From the NCBI GenBank assembly GCA_947588655.1, contig CANPYS010000018.1, positions 1-38,841 on the forward strand: DNA of 38,841 nt, given 5' to 3'. Every line of letters starts with the position of its first letter. The first letter of the stretch is position 1. The notes beneath the pieces were generated by a model that was not told the origin of the DNA, made no database searches, and was given only the letters and a program-made list of their open reading frames with translations. The translations under genes and the position numbers were made by a program. Shown here in pieces: positions 15,332 to 23,789 of the stretch. The stretch is from an uncultured Alphaproteobacteria bacterium. GTDB taxonomy: Bacteria; Pseudomonadota; Alphaproteobacteria; RF32; CAG-239.

Positions 15332-16476
15332 AAGTTTATCTGATTGCGGGCGAACCTTCCGGCGATACTTTGGGCGCACGTTTAATGCAAGCTTTTGCGG
15401 ATAGATGCCCTGATGTTGAATTTTATGGCGTTGGTGGCGAGTGTATGACTCAAGAAGGGCTGAAATCGCTTTTTGATATTAGTGATTTAGCTGTTATGGG
15501 GTTTGCGGAGGTTGTTCCTAGCATTCCGCAGGTTTTAAAACGTATTCGGCAAACGGTTGATGATATTATTCGTGTTCGGCCTGACGTTGTTATTACAATT
15601 GATAGTTGGAGCTTTTCAGCGCGCATTCACAAGGCATTGCGTCGCAAAAAGGTTGGCATTTTGCAAGTACATTACGTTGCGCCACAAGTATGGGCTTGGA
15701 AGAAAAAACGCGCACGAACAATGTATAAATATATTGACCACCTGTTGACGCTATTTCCGTATGAACCCAAATATTTTACACCTTATAAACTTCCGACGAC
15801 TTTTGTTGGGCATCCGGTTATTGAAAATTGCGCCTCGTGGGGTAGTGGCGCGGACTTTCGCAAAAAGTTTAACTTTGATGAAGACGATCAGATTGTGGCT
15901 ATTCTTCCGGGATCACGCAAGACGGAAGTTAGTCGTTTGTTGCCTGTTTTTTTAAAAGTGGCTCAAAAACTTAAGGCAAAATATCCGAATATGCGTTTTG
16001 TCTTGCCGGCGGTCCATACCGTGAAAGATTTGATTTTGAAACTGACGGCTTCATCTGATTTGCCAATACAAATTGTGAATTCCCCTGATGATCGTCATAG
16101 CGCCTTGATGGCGGCTGATGCCGCTCTTGCGGCTTCTGGTACGGTGGCTCTGGAGCTTGCGATTGTGAATGTGCCGCATGTGATTGGTTATAAGGTTTCG
16201 GCTTTGACGGCTTGGCTAGTGAAACATTTTTTGAAAATTCAGTTTGTGAATCTGACAAATATTTTACTTGGTCGCGAGGTTATTCCGGAACTTTTGCAGG
16301 AAAAATGCAATGATGCCAACATTGTTTATTATATGGATGAAATTTTGAAAAAAGGCGCGCTGTATGAACGCCAAATTGAAGGCTTTGCCAAATTGCGCGC
16401 TCTTATGGAAGTTGGCGAGCAAATGCCGAGTGTGCAGGCCGCTGAAACTGTTTTGAATTTGATTTCAGAAAAATAA
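15328..16476 (+). CDS. lpxB: Lipid-A-disaccharide synthase LpxB
   Basis: A 382-residue GT19 glycosyltransferase that joins lipid X and UDP-diacylglucosamine to the lipid A disaccharide at the inner membrane. Signatures are LIAGEPSGDTLGARLM at the N-terminus, GVGGECM, MGFAEVV, HYVAPQVWAWKKKRA, PYEPKYF, FVGHPV, LPGSRKTEV and AALAASGTVALELA. The start at 15328 is set by GGAGG 9 bp upstream. The stop shares one base with the comEC start. The product is essential for outer-membrane LPS, which the polysaccharide locus at the left presumably decorates. Confidence 0.97.
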   Translation: MKVYLIAGEPSGDTLGARLMQAFADRCPDVEFYGVGGECMTQEGLKSLFDISDLAVMGFAEVVPSIPQVLKRIRQTVDDIIRVRPDVVITIDSWSFSARIHKALRRKKVGILQVHYVAPQVWAWKKKRARTMYKYIDHLLTLFPYEPKYFTPYKLPTTFVGHPVIENCASWGSGADFRKKFNFDEDDQIVAILPGSRKTEVSRLLPVFLKVAQKLKAKYPNMRFVLPAVHTVKDLILKLTASSDLPIQIVNSPDDRHSALMAADAALAASGTVALELAIVNVPHVIGYKVSALTAWLVKHFLKIQFVNLTNILLGREVIPELLQEKCNDANIVYYMDEILKKGALYERQIEGFAKLRALMEVGEQMPSVQAAETVLNLISEK

Positions 16477-18497
16477 TGCGTTTTTTGATTGAAAAATTAA
16501 AACTTAATTTTGAAGCGGAACAAAACCGCTATATTTTGTGGTTGCCCGTTTTGTTTGCAAGTGGCATCGGTTTGTTCTTTTTGCTTCAAAGAGATCCGTC
16601 ATTATGGGTTGTTTGTAGCCTTTTGGAAGTTTTGATTTTGCTTATTTTTCTGTTTCGGTATCATGAAAACGCATTATTTTTGCTCAAATGTCTTTTAATT
16701 GTTTGCCTTGGGTTTACGGATATTTATCTTCAAAGCTTTTATCGCTTAAAACATATTCAGAGCCCGACGGACGATAAAGAACTGACATATTTGACTGGTC
16801 GCATTGTTGCTGTGGAGCATAATTCGCAAGGAAAGGTTAGGCTTTTGCTTGATGATGCCGCCGATTTTGAACATGAACGCCAAGGGCTTTATCGCGTAAC
16901 ATTGCGAAACAACCAAACACCCTTTCAAACAGGCGATTGTGTAGAAATGGTCGCGACTTTAATGCGTCCTTCGTTGCCGGTTTTGCCAAATACTTATCAA
17001 TTTGATCGTAAAGCCTTTTTTGAAGGTATTCGTGCGGTTGGTTATGCGAGTAGTTTGGTTTATTCGGCGCAGTGCTTGCGAGATCTTTCATGGATAGAAC
17101 GTCTTAAGGTGTTTTTTGAAAATTTGCGTCATAAAGCTGTGGTGCGTGTTGAGCAAAATATGGAGCCTGATGAGGCCGCTATTGCCGCGGCTGTCTTGGC
17201 CGGCGAACGTGGTGCAATTTCGCCTCAACTTTATCAGCAATATCGTGATTCGGGTTTGGCGCATTTTCTTTCCATATCAGGGTTACATATGGGGTTGATG
17301 GCCGCAATGGCGTTTTTTGTTCTCAGACTCCTGATTGCATTGATTCCGCCCTTAGCTCTGCGGTTTGATTCTAGAAAACCGGCGGCGGTGTTTGCTATTT
17401 TTATCAGCTTGATTTATTTGTTTATTTCGGGTATGGCTGTGCCTAGTCAAAGAGCTTTTATGATGACATCTTTAGTGCTTTTGGGCATTATTTTTAACCG
17501 TGAGGCTATTTCTATGCGGACGGCATCTTTTGCCGCGATAGTTTTGTTGGTTGTTTCGCCACAAGTTTTAATTTCGGCTGGTTTTCAGATGTCTTTTGCG
17601 GCGGTTGTGGTTTTGATTGCATTTTATGAACGCTTTGCCACAACTTTACAACGCTTTTTCAAAAGAATGGGAAATGTTCAAAAATTGGCGGCTTATTTTA
17701 TCGGGCTTCTTTTAACCGATTTGGTCGCTAGTTTAGCAACACTTCCTTTTACGATTTATCATTTTAATCAAATTTCTTTTTATACGCTTTTGGGTAATTT
17801 GTTGGCAGCACCGTTCATTGGGTTTATCGTGATGCCGTTTATTTTGCTTTCATTGATTTTAATGCCGTTTGGGCTTGATGTGTGGTGCTTAAAGATTGTT
17901 GGAATCGGGCTTTGGGCTGTTAATCAGGTGACTTCATATGTTTCATCTTTGCCGGGAGCTGGTTTTCGTGTTGCTGCTATGCCTCTTTGGGGCTTGCTTT
18001 TGATTGTTTTGGGTGGTTTGTGGCTTTGCCTTTGGCAACGTCCTTGGCGGCGGTTTGGCTGGTTGGCAATTGTAGCGGGTGTTTTGAGTATGCTTAGCGT
18101 TCAGAAGCCGATTATGCTTTATGATGCCACGGGCAAGGTAACAGCTTTTGCCGACAACAATCATCAGCTTGTTTTGATGCCAACGCGTGGGCAAAAGTGG
18201 TTGAAAAATATTTGGCTTGAAAAGATGCTTATTTCAGAGCCTGATGATGCGATGAATAAAGCATTAAAGCAAATTTATCAAGGCAAGAAAATTAATAAGG
18301 AATTGATTGATTTGTCGTGTGGCGCTAAAGAGTGCGTTTATCGCGGACTTATTCGTTGGCGTAAAAATGGTAAAATAGAAATTGAGGGCAAAGTGCGTGA
18401 CACATTTGCAGATGGTGGCGGTGCGGTTTATGAAACGCCACAAGGTTTGCGCGTGCAAACTGTTCGTGAAAGCGTTGGTCACAGGGCTTGGAATTAA
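16476..18497 (+). CDS. comEC: ComEC/Rec2-type DNA uptake channel protein
   Basis: A 673-residue polytopic membrane protein. Two hydrophobic segments come first, then a soluble DUF4131-type region (about 85-215), then the competence domain with LAHFLSISGLHMGL and at least eight hydrophobic helices to about residue 550. It is thought to pass single-stranded DNA across the inner membrane. The last 120 residues have none of the HxHxDH metal ligands of the metallo-beta-lactamase domain found in Bacillus ComEC, so only a degenerate tail is present. It starts in a TAATG overlap with lpxB and ends 4 bp into the convergent gene. No other competence gene is in the window. Confidence 0.88.
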   Translation: MRFLIEKLKLNFEAEQNRYILWLPVLFASGIGLFFLLQRDPSLWVVCSLLEVLILLIFLFRYHENALFLLKCLLIVCLGFTDIYLQSFYRLKHIQSPTDDKELTYLTGRIVAVEHNSQGKVRLLLDDAADFEHERQGLYRVTLRNNQTPFQTGDCVEMVATLMRPSLPVLPNTYQFDRKAFFEGIRAVGYASSLVYSAQCLRDLSWIERLKVFFENLRHKAVVRVEQNMEPDEAAIAAAVLAGERGAISPQLYQQYRDSGLAHFLSISGLHMGLMAAMAFFVLRLLIALIPPLALRFDSRKPAAVFAIFISLIYLFISGMAVPSQRAFMMTSLVLLGIIFNREAISMRTASFAAIVLLVVSPQVLISAGFQMSFAAVVVLIAFYERFATTLQRFFKRMGNVQKLAAYFIGLLLTDLVASLATLPFTIYHFNQISFYTLLGNLLAAPFIGFIVMPFILLSLILMPFGLDVWCLKIVGIGLWAVNQVTSYVSSLPGAGFRVAAMPLWGLLLIVLGGLWLCLWQRPWRRFGWLAIVAGVLSMLSVQKPIMLYDATGKVTAFADNNHQLVLMPTRGQKWLKNIWLEKMLISEPDDAMNKALKQIYQGKKINKELIDLSCGAKECVYRGLIRWRKNGKIEIEGKVRDTFADGGGAVYETPQGLRVQTVRESVGHRAWN

Positions 18498-19342
18498 TAA
18501 GAGCGCTCATTTTTATTTTTAATAAGGGACTTGAAATCATTATAATGAACTTCAGACTTTTCAGGATATAATACATTTTTATCCATGCCGTATTTTTCCA
18601 TTAAGTCAGCAACTATTGCTTTGGTTTCAGGATTTAAGCGCCGTCTTGGAATACGATGACGCGTTAAGTGGAAGTAAAATTCGTCCACACGACCGGTTTC
18701 AACCACTTTTGCCATTAATTCTTCAATTTGTGGCAAAGCTTCTTCAGGGCTGATGCGACCAACGTTCATTTTAACAATTAAGTGTGCAGCAAAAAAGTCC
18801 GGTCTATAGTTGCGCCAATCTTCTATGATGTTGTTGCGATCCTTTTCACGCGATTCACGCCACAAGGCTTTTTCTTCGTCGGTAAGAGGTGTGCCGGCTT
18901 TGATTTTTTCAGCCAGTTTGGAACGAACCTGACGGTTGATGGCCATGGCGTTGGCGTATTCGTCGTGATAGCCTTTTTCGGCAATTTGAGCGCGTGAGGC
19001 GGCAATATCGGCAAAATCTTTTTCGTTGAAGATAATACTTGCCGCGGCAACACCTGCAAAACCATAAGCCGTTAAAGTTGCTAATTTGTCGGGTGTCGTG
19101 TTTTCGTTGGTAATGGTTTTGCCTTCACGCGCCATTTTCAAAATTTCGTCCGGAACACGTTGATTAGGATAATTGTTGCGGATTTCTTCAGGTACACGAC
19201 GCCAAACTTCAAAATCAGAATTGTGCTTTGTGCGCAATGTGTTGATGACGGCATCAGGCACATTTTCAACGGTCAGCTTGTCATAATCTTCTTGATGATA
19301 AGCTTTGAGAAAAGTTAAAAAATCTGTTCCTAAATCAGCCAT
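18494..19342 (-). CDS. Hypothetical cytoplasmic protein, helical and charged
   Basis: A 282-residue protein I do not recognise. No signal peptide. One weakly hydrophobic stretch (LTAYGFAGVAAASIIF, about 89-104) may be buried rather than membrane-spanning. The rest is rich in Lys/Glu/Arg, with predicted helices such as QVRSKLAEKIKAG and PLTDEEKALWRESREKDRNN. It follows the next gene upstream by 15 bp on the same strand, has a ribosome site (AAAGGAT) before ATG 19342, and probably forms a two-gene operon with it. The 3' end overlaps comEC by 4 bp tail to tail. Confidence 0.7.
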   Translation of the reverse strand: MADLGTDFLTFLKAYHQEDYDKLTVENVPDAVINTLRTKHNSDFEVWRRVPEEIRNNYPNQRVPDEILKMAREGKTITNENTTPDKLATLTAYGFAGVAAASIIFNEKDFADIAASRAQIAEKGYHDEYANAMAINRQVRSKLAEKIKAGTPLTDEEKALWRESREKDRNNIIEDWRNYRPDFFAAHLIVKMNVGRISPEEALPQIEELMAKVVETGRVDEFYFHLTRHRIPRRRLNPETKAIVADLMEKYGMDKNVLYPEKSEVHYNDFKSLIKNKNERSY

Positions 19343-19357
19343 AATTTTTATCCTTTT

Positions 19358-20335
19358 TTATCTTCCGCTTTCCTTGTTATGAGGCATCAGTAAACGTGTT
19401 GAATTAAGTGTTGCCCGCGGTTGCTGAGGAGCTATTTTTTCTTTTGCATTTTTAATCTCAGCTCGTTTTTTCAAAACATCTTGAGCTTCTTTGGGCAATT
19501 CCTTAAAATAAGGAGCATTAAGGTCAATTTGAGGTTCCTTAATCATCTTAATCTGTTTATTTTCCTCGTTTTGATGAATTAAAACAGCGGCTAATAAAAG
19601 CGCTTTTTGCTTATCGTTTAGCGAATCGCCAAAAGTGATGCTTAAATTGTTGGCGGCGGCATCTGTCACCAACCCCTTATACATGACCAAATCAGCATCT
19701 TTGCTCACTTGAGCGTTAAATTCAGAGGCATAATAGATTAAACCTAAAGGTTTTTCCGTTCCGTCTGCTTCTTTCTTTGTCAGCGAACAAGTGTAGGTAT
19801 CTTCATCATTGTTGATGTCATGTGTTGGGTTAAAACTGTGTTTTTTTGCATATTCTTCCCAAAACTTTCTTTTCAGTTCTTTCCAGTCTTCTTTTTGTTT
19901 TTCTGCTTCATTTTCTTTTACCTCTTCAAATTCTACATCCTCAACCGTATTTTGAAGAGCCAAGGCGTTAGTTTTTTGTTGATTTTGAAGAGCCAAGGCG
20001 TTAGTTTTTTGTTGATTTTGAAGAGCCAAGGCTTTAGTTTCTGGTTGATAAAGCTGAATGCTCATTGTTTGTGCTGGAACTAAGGCTTCAATTATTTCAT
20101 TAGCAGATAAGTTTTCGGGAATCTGCTTTGGCTCATGAGTAGTAAGCCATTTTTTAACTATAGCTTCTACTTCTTCATCAGATAAAACTTTATTATTTTT
20201 GAATAGATCAACTAATTTTGGTAAAACAATACCCTGCTGAGATTGATTGTTTTCTTCAGACTGATTTTGTTTTTTATTTCTCAATTCCTCAGTTTTCTTT
20301 TTTCTTTTCTCAAACTTTTCAATCTGGCTTTCCAT
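19358..20335 (-). CDS. Hypothetical protein with an 11-residue tandem repeat
   Basis: A 325-residue, strongly charged, Gln/Asn/Lys-rich protein of unknown function. The N-terminal 30 residues look like a coiled coil (EKFEKRKKKTEELRNKKQNQ). The middle contains three copies of ALALQNQQKTN, the last in sequence diverging into ALALQNTVEDV. A helical acidic linker and a more globular C-terminal half (about 160-310) follow. No signal peptide or membrane segment. The ATG at 20335 follows AAAGGAG. It is the first gene of a pair with the 282-residue protein. A secreted-effector or structural role is conceivable, but nothing in the sequence proves it. Confidence 0.7.
   Translation of the reverse strand: MESQIEKFEKRKKKTEELRNKKQNQSEENNQSQQGIVLPKLVDLFKNNKVLSDEEVEAIVKKWLTTHEPKQIPENLSANEIIEALVPAQTMSIQLYQPETKALALQNQQKTNALALQNQQKTNALALQNTVEDVEFEEVKENEAEKQKEDWKELKRKFWEEYAKKHSFNPTHDINNDEDTYTCSLTKKEADGTEKPLGLIYYASEFNAQVSKDADLVMYKGLVTDAAANNLSITFGDSLNDKQKALLLAAVLIHQNEENKQIKMIKEPQIDLNAPYFKELPKEAQDVLKKRAEIKNAKEKIAPQQPRATLNSTRLLMPHNKESGR
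19951..20049 (-). repeat. Three tandem 33-bp units within a coding sequence
   Basis: Units at 19951-19983, 19984-20016 and 20017-20049. The first two are identical and the third differs at a few positions. Each encodes 11 residues, so copy-number changes keep the frame. Confidence 0.92.
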
Positions 20336-20399
20336 GGCTTTTCTCCTTTGCTATAACTAAATCATAGCATATTTTTTCTATTTTGTCTAGAGAAATTTA

Positions 20400-21191
20400 T
20401 TAAAAATTATTTTTTTCATTATCTTTAAAATAAGCCACTGTTTCAGGGGAAAGTTTAGACGCCGCTTCTTCATCGCAAATGATAACGCCTTGAGGATGCA
20501 TTTGAAGAGCGGAAATTGTCCAAACATGACTGATGTTGCCTTCTACCGCATGACGCAAAGCCTCGGCTTTGTGCTTGCCTGTTATCATAATCATCACTTC
20601 TGCCGAATCCATAATTGTGCCAACGCCAATGGTTAAAACCGTTGAAGGTACTTTGTTGATGTCGTGCCCAAAAAAGCGCGCATTTGCCTGACGGGTGCTT
20701 TCGGTTAGAGTTTTAACGCGTGTTCGCGAGGTTAAAGATGAAAAGGGCTCGTTAAAGGCAATATGTCCGTCTTCGCCCACACCGCCAATAAAAAGCTGTA
20801 CGCCACCTAATTTGCGAATGGCTCTTTCATACGAAAGGCACTCTTTTTCATAATCTTTGGTCAGCCCGTTTAACATGTGAATGTTGTGTGGCTTTATGTT
20901 GACGTGCTTAAAAAAGTTTTCTTCCATAAAATAATGATAACTTTGCGGATCAGTCGGTGCAAGCCCGATATATTCGTCCATATTAAAAGTGGCGACGTTT
21001 TCAAACGAAACTTTGCGATTTTTATATAAATTAATCAGCTCTTTGTACATGCCAATCGGCGTGCCGCCCGTTGGCATACCTAAAACAAATGGACGCTCAG
21101 CGGTCGGACGGAATTTGTTGATGCGGTAAACCACATAGTTTGCCACCCATTTAGAAACTGTATCATAATCGGGTTTAATAATGACGCGCAT
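20400..21191 (-). CDS. nagB: Glucosamine-6-phosphate deaminase
   Basis: A 263-residue NagB that converts glucosamine-6-phosphate to fructose-6-phosphate and ammonia. Visible are the phosphate loop MPTGGTPIGMYKEL (about 39-52), FNMDEYIGL with the catalytic Asp, SYHYFMEENFF, GGVGEDGHIAFNEP with the Asp/His pair (about 135-148), and TIGVGTIMDSAEVMIMITG. The length is the family norm. It lies 4 bp downstream of nagA and is clearly co-transcribed. Together they turn GlcNAc-6-phosphate into glycolytic intermediates. A PTS or GlcNAc kinase is not seen nearby. Confidence 0.97.
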   Translation of the reverse strand: MRVIIKPDYDTVSKWVANYVVYRINKFRPTAERPFVLGMPTGGTPIGMYKELINLYKNRKVSFENVATFNMDEYIGLAPTDPQSYHYFMEENFFKHVNIKPHNIHMLNGLTKDYEKECLSYERAIRKLGGVQLFIGGVGEDGHIAFNEPFSSLTSRTRVKTLTESTRQANARFFGHDINKVPSTVLTIGVGTIMDSAEVMIMITGKHKAEALRHAVEGNISHVWTISALQMHPQGVIICDEEAASKLSPETVAYFKDNEKNNF

Positions 21192-21195
21192 TTTT

Positions 21196-22365
21196 TCACT
21201 CCTTCATATCAATTAACTTACCTTGTATTATAACCTGCAAAACATTTAAGTTTTTATTAAAAACAATGAGGTCGGCATCATATCCAGGGGCAATCAGGCC
21301 TAAGTGTTCGCACCGCATAATTTTGGCGGGGTTTGCCGTTGCCATTTGGATGGCTTGTTCTAAGGACAAGCCGAAAGATACGATGTTTTTGACACTTTCT
21401 ATCATGGTCATCGCCGAACCCGCAATAATGTTATCGGATTTGCGATAAAAACATTTGTTCAAATAAACTTCTTCATTGTTGGCGAGTAGGGGCTTTGTTT
21501 TCTGCTTGGTTGGTTTTAACGAATCGGTGACAAGCACCACTTTATCTAAAGGTTTGCATGTTAGCAGAAATTTGATGATTTCCGGATTGATGTGAATGCC
21601 GTCGGCAATAATTTCACACGAAAGCTCAGGATGTATAAACACAGCACCCACAGCGCCAGGATCGCGGTGATGCATACGACTCATAGCGTTAAAAAGATGT
21701 GTGACATGCATAATGCGCCCTTGAATGCCCTCAACCATTTGCGCATAAGTGGCATCGGTGTGTCCGGCCTGCAAGATAATGCCTTTACCAATGCAATAAA
21801 GTGCCAACTTGCGCATATTCGGCAGTTCCGGTGCAACGGTCATATTGATGATGTGTCCTGATGAGGCTTGCCAAAGTTGATCCATGAGTTCTATATCTAC
21901 CGGTGAAATAGCGTCAGGTGTTTGCGCGCCTAAACGCCTTGGTGAAATAAAAGGTCCTTCCAAGTGCAAGCCTAAAATCCGCGCGCCTTTTTCCTTGCCC
22001 ATGGCAGAAACAATGGCTTTAATGGCATGAATTGTTTCGGCTTTTTTGCCGGCGTAAATGGTCGGAATAAAAGAGGTCACGCCGTATCGTACTAAAATTT
22101 CCGACATTTTTAATATGGCAGATGACTTGCAATCTTCCGTCCCAAAACCGCCAATGCCGTGAATGTGTGTGTCTATCAGTCCAGGAGCTAAGTATGCGCC
22201 CTTTAAATCAAAGAATTGGGTATCTTTTGGAAAATCTTTTTCTTGAAAATGACTCTCATTAAAGACATCAACAATTTTGTTTTGCTTAATCAGCACGCCG
22301 CAATCTTTCATCGTCGTATAGCCATTCAGAACGGTGGCATTATGTAAGCAAATTGGTGCGGTCAT
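21196..22365 (-). CDS. nagA: N-acetylglucosamine-6-phosphate deacetylase
   Basis: A 389-residue amidohydrolase that removes acetate from GlcNAc-6-phosphate. It shows PGLIDTHIHGIGGFGTED (about 57-74), the metal Glu in HLEGPFISPRRLGAQ, GHTDATYAQM and HVTHLFNAMSRMHHRDPGAVGA with the metal His residues, and the catalytic Asp in LVTDSLKP. The C-terminus has AGSAMTMIESVKN and PGYDADLIVFNKN. It follows slyX by 11 bp and precedes nagB by 4 bp, so slyX-nagA-nagB form a unit. Substrates may come from peptidoglycan recycling or host mucin sugars. Confidence 0.97.
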   Translation of the reverse strand: MTAPICLHNATVLNGYTTMKDCGVLIKQNKIVDVFNESHFQEKDFPKDTQFFDLKGAYLAPGLIDTHIHGIGGFGTEDCKSSAILKMSEILVRYGVTSFIPTIYAGKKAETIHAIKAIVSAMGKEKGARILGLHLEGPFISPRRLGAQTPDAISPVDIELMDQLWQASSGHIINMTVAPELPNMRKLALYCIGKGIILQAGHTDATYAQMVEGIQGRIMHVTHLFNAMSRMHHRDPGAVGAVFIHPELSCEIIADGIHINPEIIKFLLTCKPLDKVVLVTDSLKPTKQKTKPLLANNEEVYLNKCFYRKSDNIIAGSAMTMIESVKNIVSFGLSLEQAIQMATANPAKIMRCEHLGLIAPGYDADLIVFNKNLNVLQVIIQGKLIDMKE

Positions 22366-22376
22366 TTCTGTATCCT

Positions 22377-22577
22377 TCAGTAATGTGGTGGCGGTGTTTC
22401 TTCTGAAAGTGGCTTGACGGTTTCATCCTTAATCAGGCTCAAAAGATAAGAATTTTCTTTTAATAGCTTGTCTATGGTCTTGCCTTGCGCAATGATAACA
22501 TCATTTAAGTCATCAAGCATTTTTTGCTGGGTGGCAAGCGCGGTTTCAATATCTATCAGGCGATTTTCCAAATTCAT
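22377..22577 (-). CDS. slyX: SlyX family protein
   Basis: A 66-residue protein of the SlyX family: an N-terminal coiled coil of heptads (ENRLIDIETALATQQKMLDDLNDVIIAQ) and the family's signature tail ending PPPHY. The function of SlyX is not established. The gene lies between the exported nitroreductase-like gene (9-bp gap) and nagA (11-bp gap) on the same strand. Confidence 0.9.
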   Translation of the reverse strand: MNLENRLIDIETALATQQKMLDDLNDVIIAQGKTIDKLLKENSYLLSLIKDETVKPLSEETPPPHY

Positions 22578-22586
22578 GCTCGCTCC

Positions 22587-23174
22587 TTATTCTGCCGGAT
22601 AACCCAAGGTTTGATGAAAAGCGACAACTTCATCTTCCGAAAGGTGCAATTTTTGATGTAACGAATCGCGGTCAATTAAGCCGCGGACAACACTTGACAT
22701 CCCGTTAACAGCGGCGTAAAGCGCCACATTTTGATAAGCTGAACCAGCATGAGCATCGGCATATCTTTTGCTCCCGACATAAATGAGGTGAACAGGTGCA
22801 TCATAAACAAATTCCTGTGACGCTAAATCAGGTAATAAGTCCGGCGTTTCGTATTCGTTAAGCTGATTATTTTTGCCGTCGTAAAGCCAAGTTTTACCCT
22901 CATAAATCACAAAAACTTTAACATCTTGCAAGTTACGCGCTGTCGGAATGGTGCGCGTGCCGTGGCTGTTGACGCCAAAAGCCGCCCATAAAACATTGCT
23001 TAATTCTTGTTCTGAAATTTTTTTATCGCTGTAAGCGCGGCCTGAACGACGAGCATCTATCGCTTTCATTAAGGGCGAATCGGTTTGAGGCTTCGGCAAG
23101 TCAATGGTTTCAGCTTGTGCTGTTGTCGTTAGCATAACGGCAGATAAAACGCTGCATAAAAGTTTTGAATTCAT
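22587..23174 (-). CDS. Exported nitroreductase / SagB-type oxidoreductase
   Basis: A 195-residue protein with a signal peptide (MNSKLLCSVLSAVMLTTTAQA, cleavage before ETIDLP), then a nitroreductase-family domain: AIDARRSGRAYSDKKISEQELSNVLWAAFGVN is the FMN-binding N-terminal signature, and YQNVALYAAVNGMSSVVRG and LHLSEDEVVAFHQTLGYP match the C-terminal half. It resembles the SagB/ThcOx subgroup, usually FMN-dependent oxidases of peptides or small molecules. Export to the periplasm is unusual for nitroreductases but known in this subgroup. AGGAG precedes the ATG at 23174. Probable first gene of the slyX-nagA-nagB unit. The substrate is unknown. Confidence 0.85.
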   Translation of the reverse strand: MNSKLLCSVLSAVMLTTTAQAETIDLPKPQTDSPLMKAIDARRSGRAYSDKKISEQELSNVLWAAFGVNSHGTRTIPTARNLQDVKVFVIYEGKTWLYDGKNNQLNEYETPDLLPDLASQEFVYDAPVHLIYVGSKRYADAHAGSAYQNVALYAAVNGMSSVVRGLIDRDSLHQKLHLSEDEVVAFHQTLGYPAE

Positions 23175-23271
23175 AACTTTCTCCTTTCTATATTTTTTTT
23201 ACAAGATAACCCGATTTATTTAATTTTTAGTGACTTTTTTTGTGTTTTTTACAAATTTTTCAAAAAAACGC

Positions 23272-23300
23272 TTGTATTTAAAAAATATTGTTGTATTAAT
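23272..23300 (+). promoter_or_regulatory. Probable promoter of the tRNA-Pro gene
   Basis: TTGTAT (23272-23277), a 16-bp spacer and TATTAA (23294-23299) fit a sigma-70 promoter. Transcription would begin a few bases before the tRNA. Confidence 0.5.
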
Positions 23301-23310
23301 AAGGCACGCT

Positions 23311-23387
23311 CGGATTGTAGTTCAGCCTGGTAGAACGCTTCGTTCGGGACGAAGAGGTCGCTGGTTCAAGTCCAGTCAATCCGACCA
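23311..23387 (+). tRNA. tRNA-Pro (anticodon CGG)
   Basis: The cloverleaf can be folded by eye: acceptor CGGATTG (23311-23317) pairs with CAATCCG (23377-23383). The D-arm contains AGCCTGGTAGA. The anticodon stem is CTTCG/CGAAG around the loop TTCGGGA, giving anticodon CGG. The T-arm is CTGG-TTCAAGT-CCAG. The 3' CCA is encoded (23385-23387). C1-G72 and A73 fit a proline tRNA. Confidence 0.95.
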
Positions 23388-23404
23388 ATTAGAAAAAATA
23401 AAAT

Positions 23405-23432
23405 CGGATACTGAAAAGTATCCGCTTTTTTT
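23405..23432 (+). terminator. Intrinsic terminator after tRNA-Pro
   Basis: CGGATAC, loop TGAAAA, GTATCCG followed by C and a run of seven T. Located 17 bp after the tRNA. Confidence 0.88.
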
Positions 23433-23789
23433 ATATCCTTTTATCGCCCAAGAACAGCCACTATTCTACCCTGTTCGTTTTTAATGCAGCAAGATATCAA
23501 CCGGACATTTTTCAGCCGGATAGTATACCTTTCGCCAAAAAGTATACCCCAAGCATTTGGTCAACTTGATTTGTCCTCTTGCTTTTTAATTTATTGAATT
23601 TATTGGATTTATGTAATTTGTTATGTTGCTTACATTTCAAATCCAATGAGGATACCCTTAATGAGGATACCAGCCAAGTGATTTTTATTGTTGTAAATCA
23701 ATGACATATACTGTCAACGTGCTTTTTATAAATTTTTTTGAGGGGATTTTCTGCTCTTTGGGATTTTTACCTTTCGAAAGGAGGGCAAA
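23433..23789. promoter_or_regulatory. Gene-free left edge of the prophage with several repeats
   Basis: No gene is seen. It contains two AGTATACC direct repeats (23522-23529, 23541-23548), two AATGAGGATACC repeats 15 bp apart (23645-23656, 23660-23671), a dyad TGACA-N5-TGTCA (23702-23716) that looks like an operator, the leader repeat at 23733, and the palindrome CCTTTCGAAAGG (23770-23781) overlapping the next ribosome site. The attachment site of the serine recombinase probably lies here (inference). Confidence 0.5.
23733..23769 (+). repeat. Phage leader repeat, copy A
   Basis: T7-GAGGGGATTTT, then a variable core, then GGGATTTTTA. It matches copy B at 26730-26766 with five differences in 37 bp. 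Each copy contains two GGGATTTT units about 18 bp apart and precedes a strong AAGGAGG and an early gene. Confidence 0.75.

Noticed and set aside
19951-20049. Tandem 33-bp units as a CRISPR array
   Set aside because: No spacers between units, and they are in frame within a gene.
23311-23387. tRNA-Pro 3' end as the prophage attachment site
   Set aside because: Large serine recombinases rarely use tRNA 3' ends, and no second copy of the tRNA end is visible; it remains possible since the right end is not in the window.
23230-23484. Open reading frame of 84 codons around the tRNA
   Set aside because: It runs through the tRNA-Pro gene and its terminator; the folded tRNA explains the sequence.
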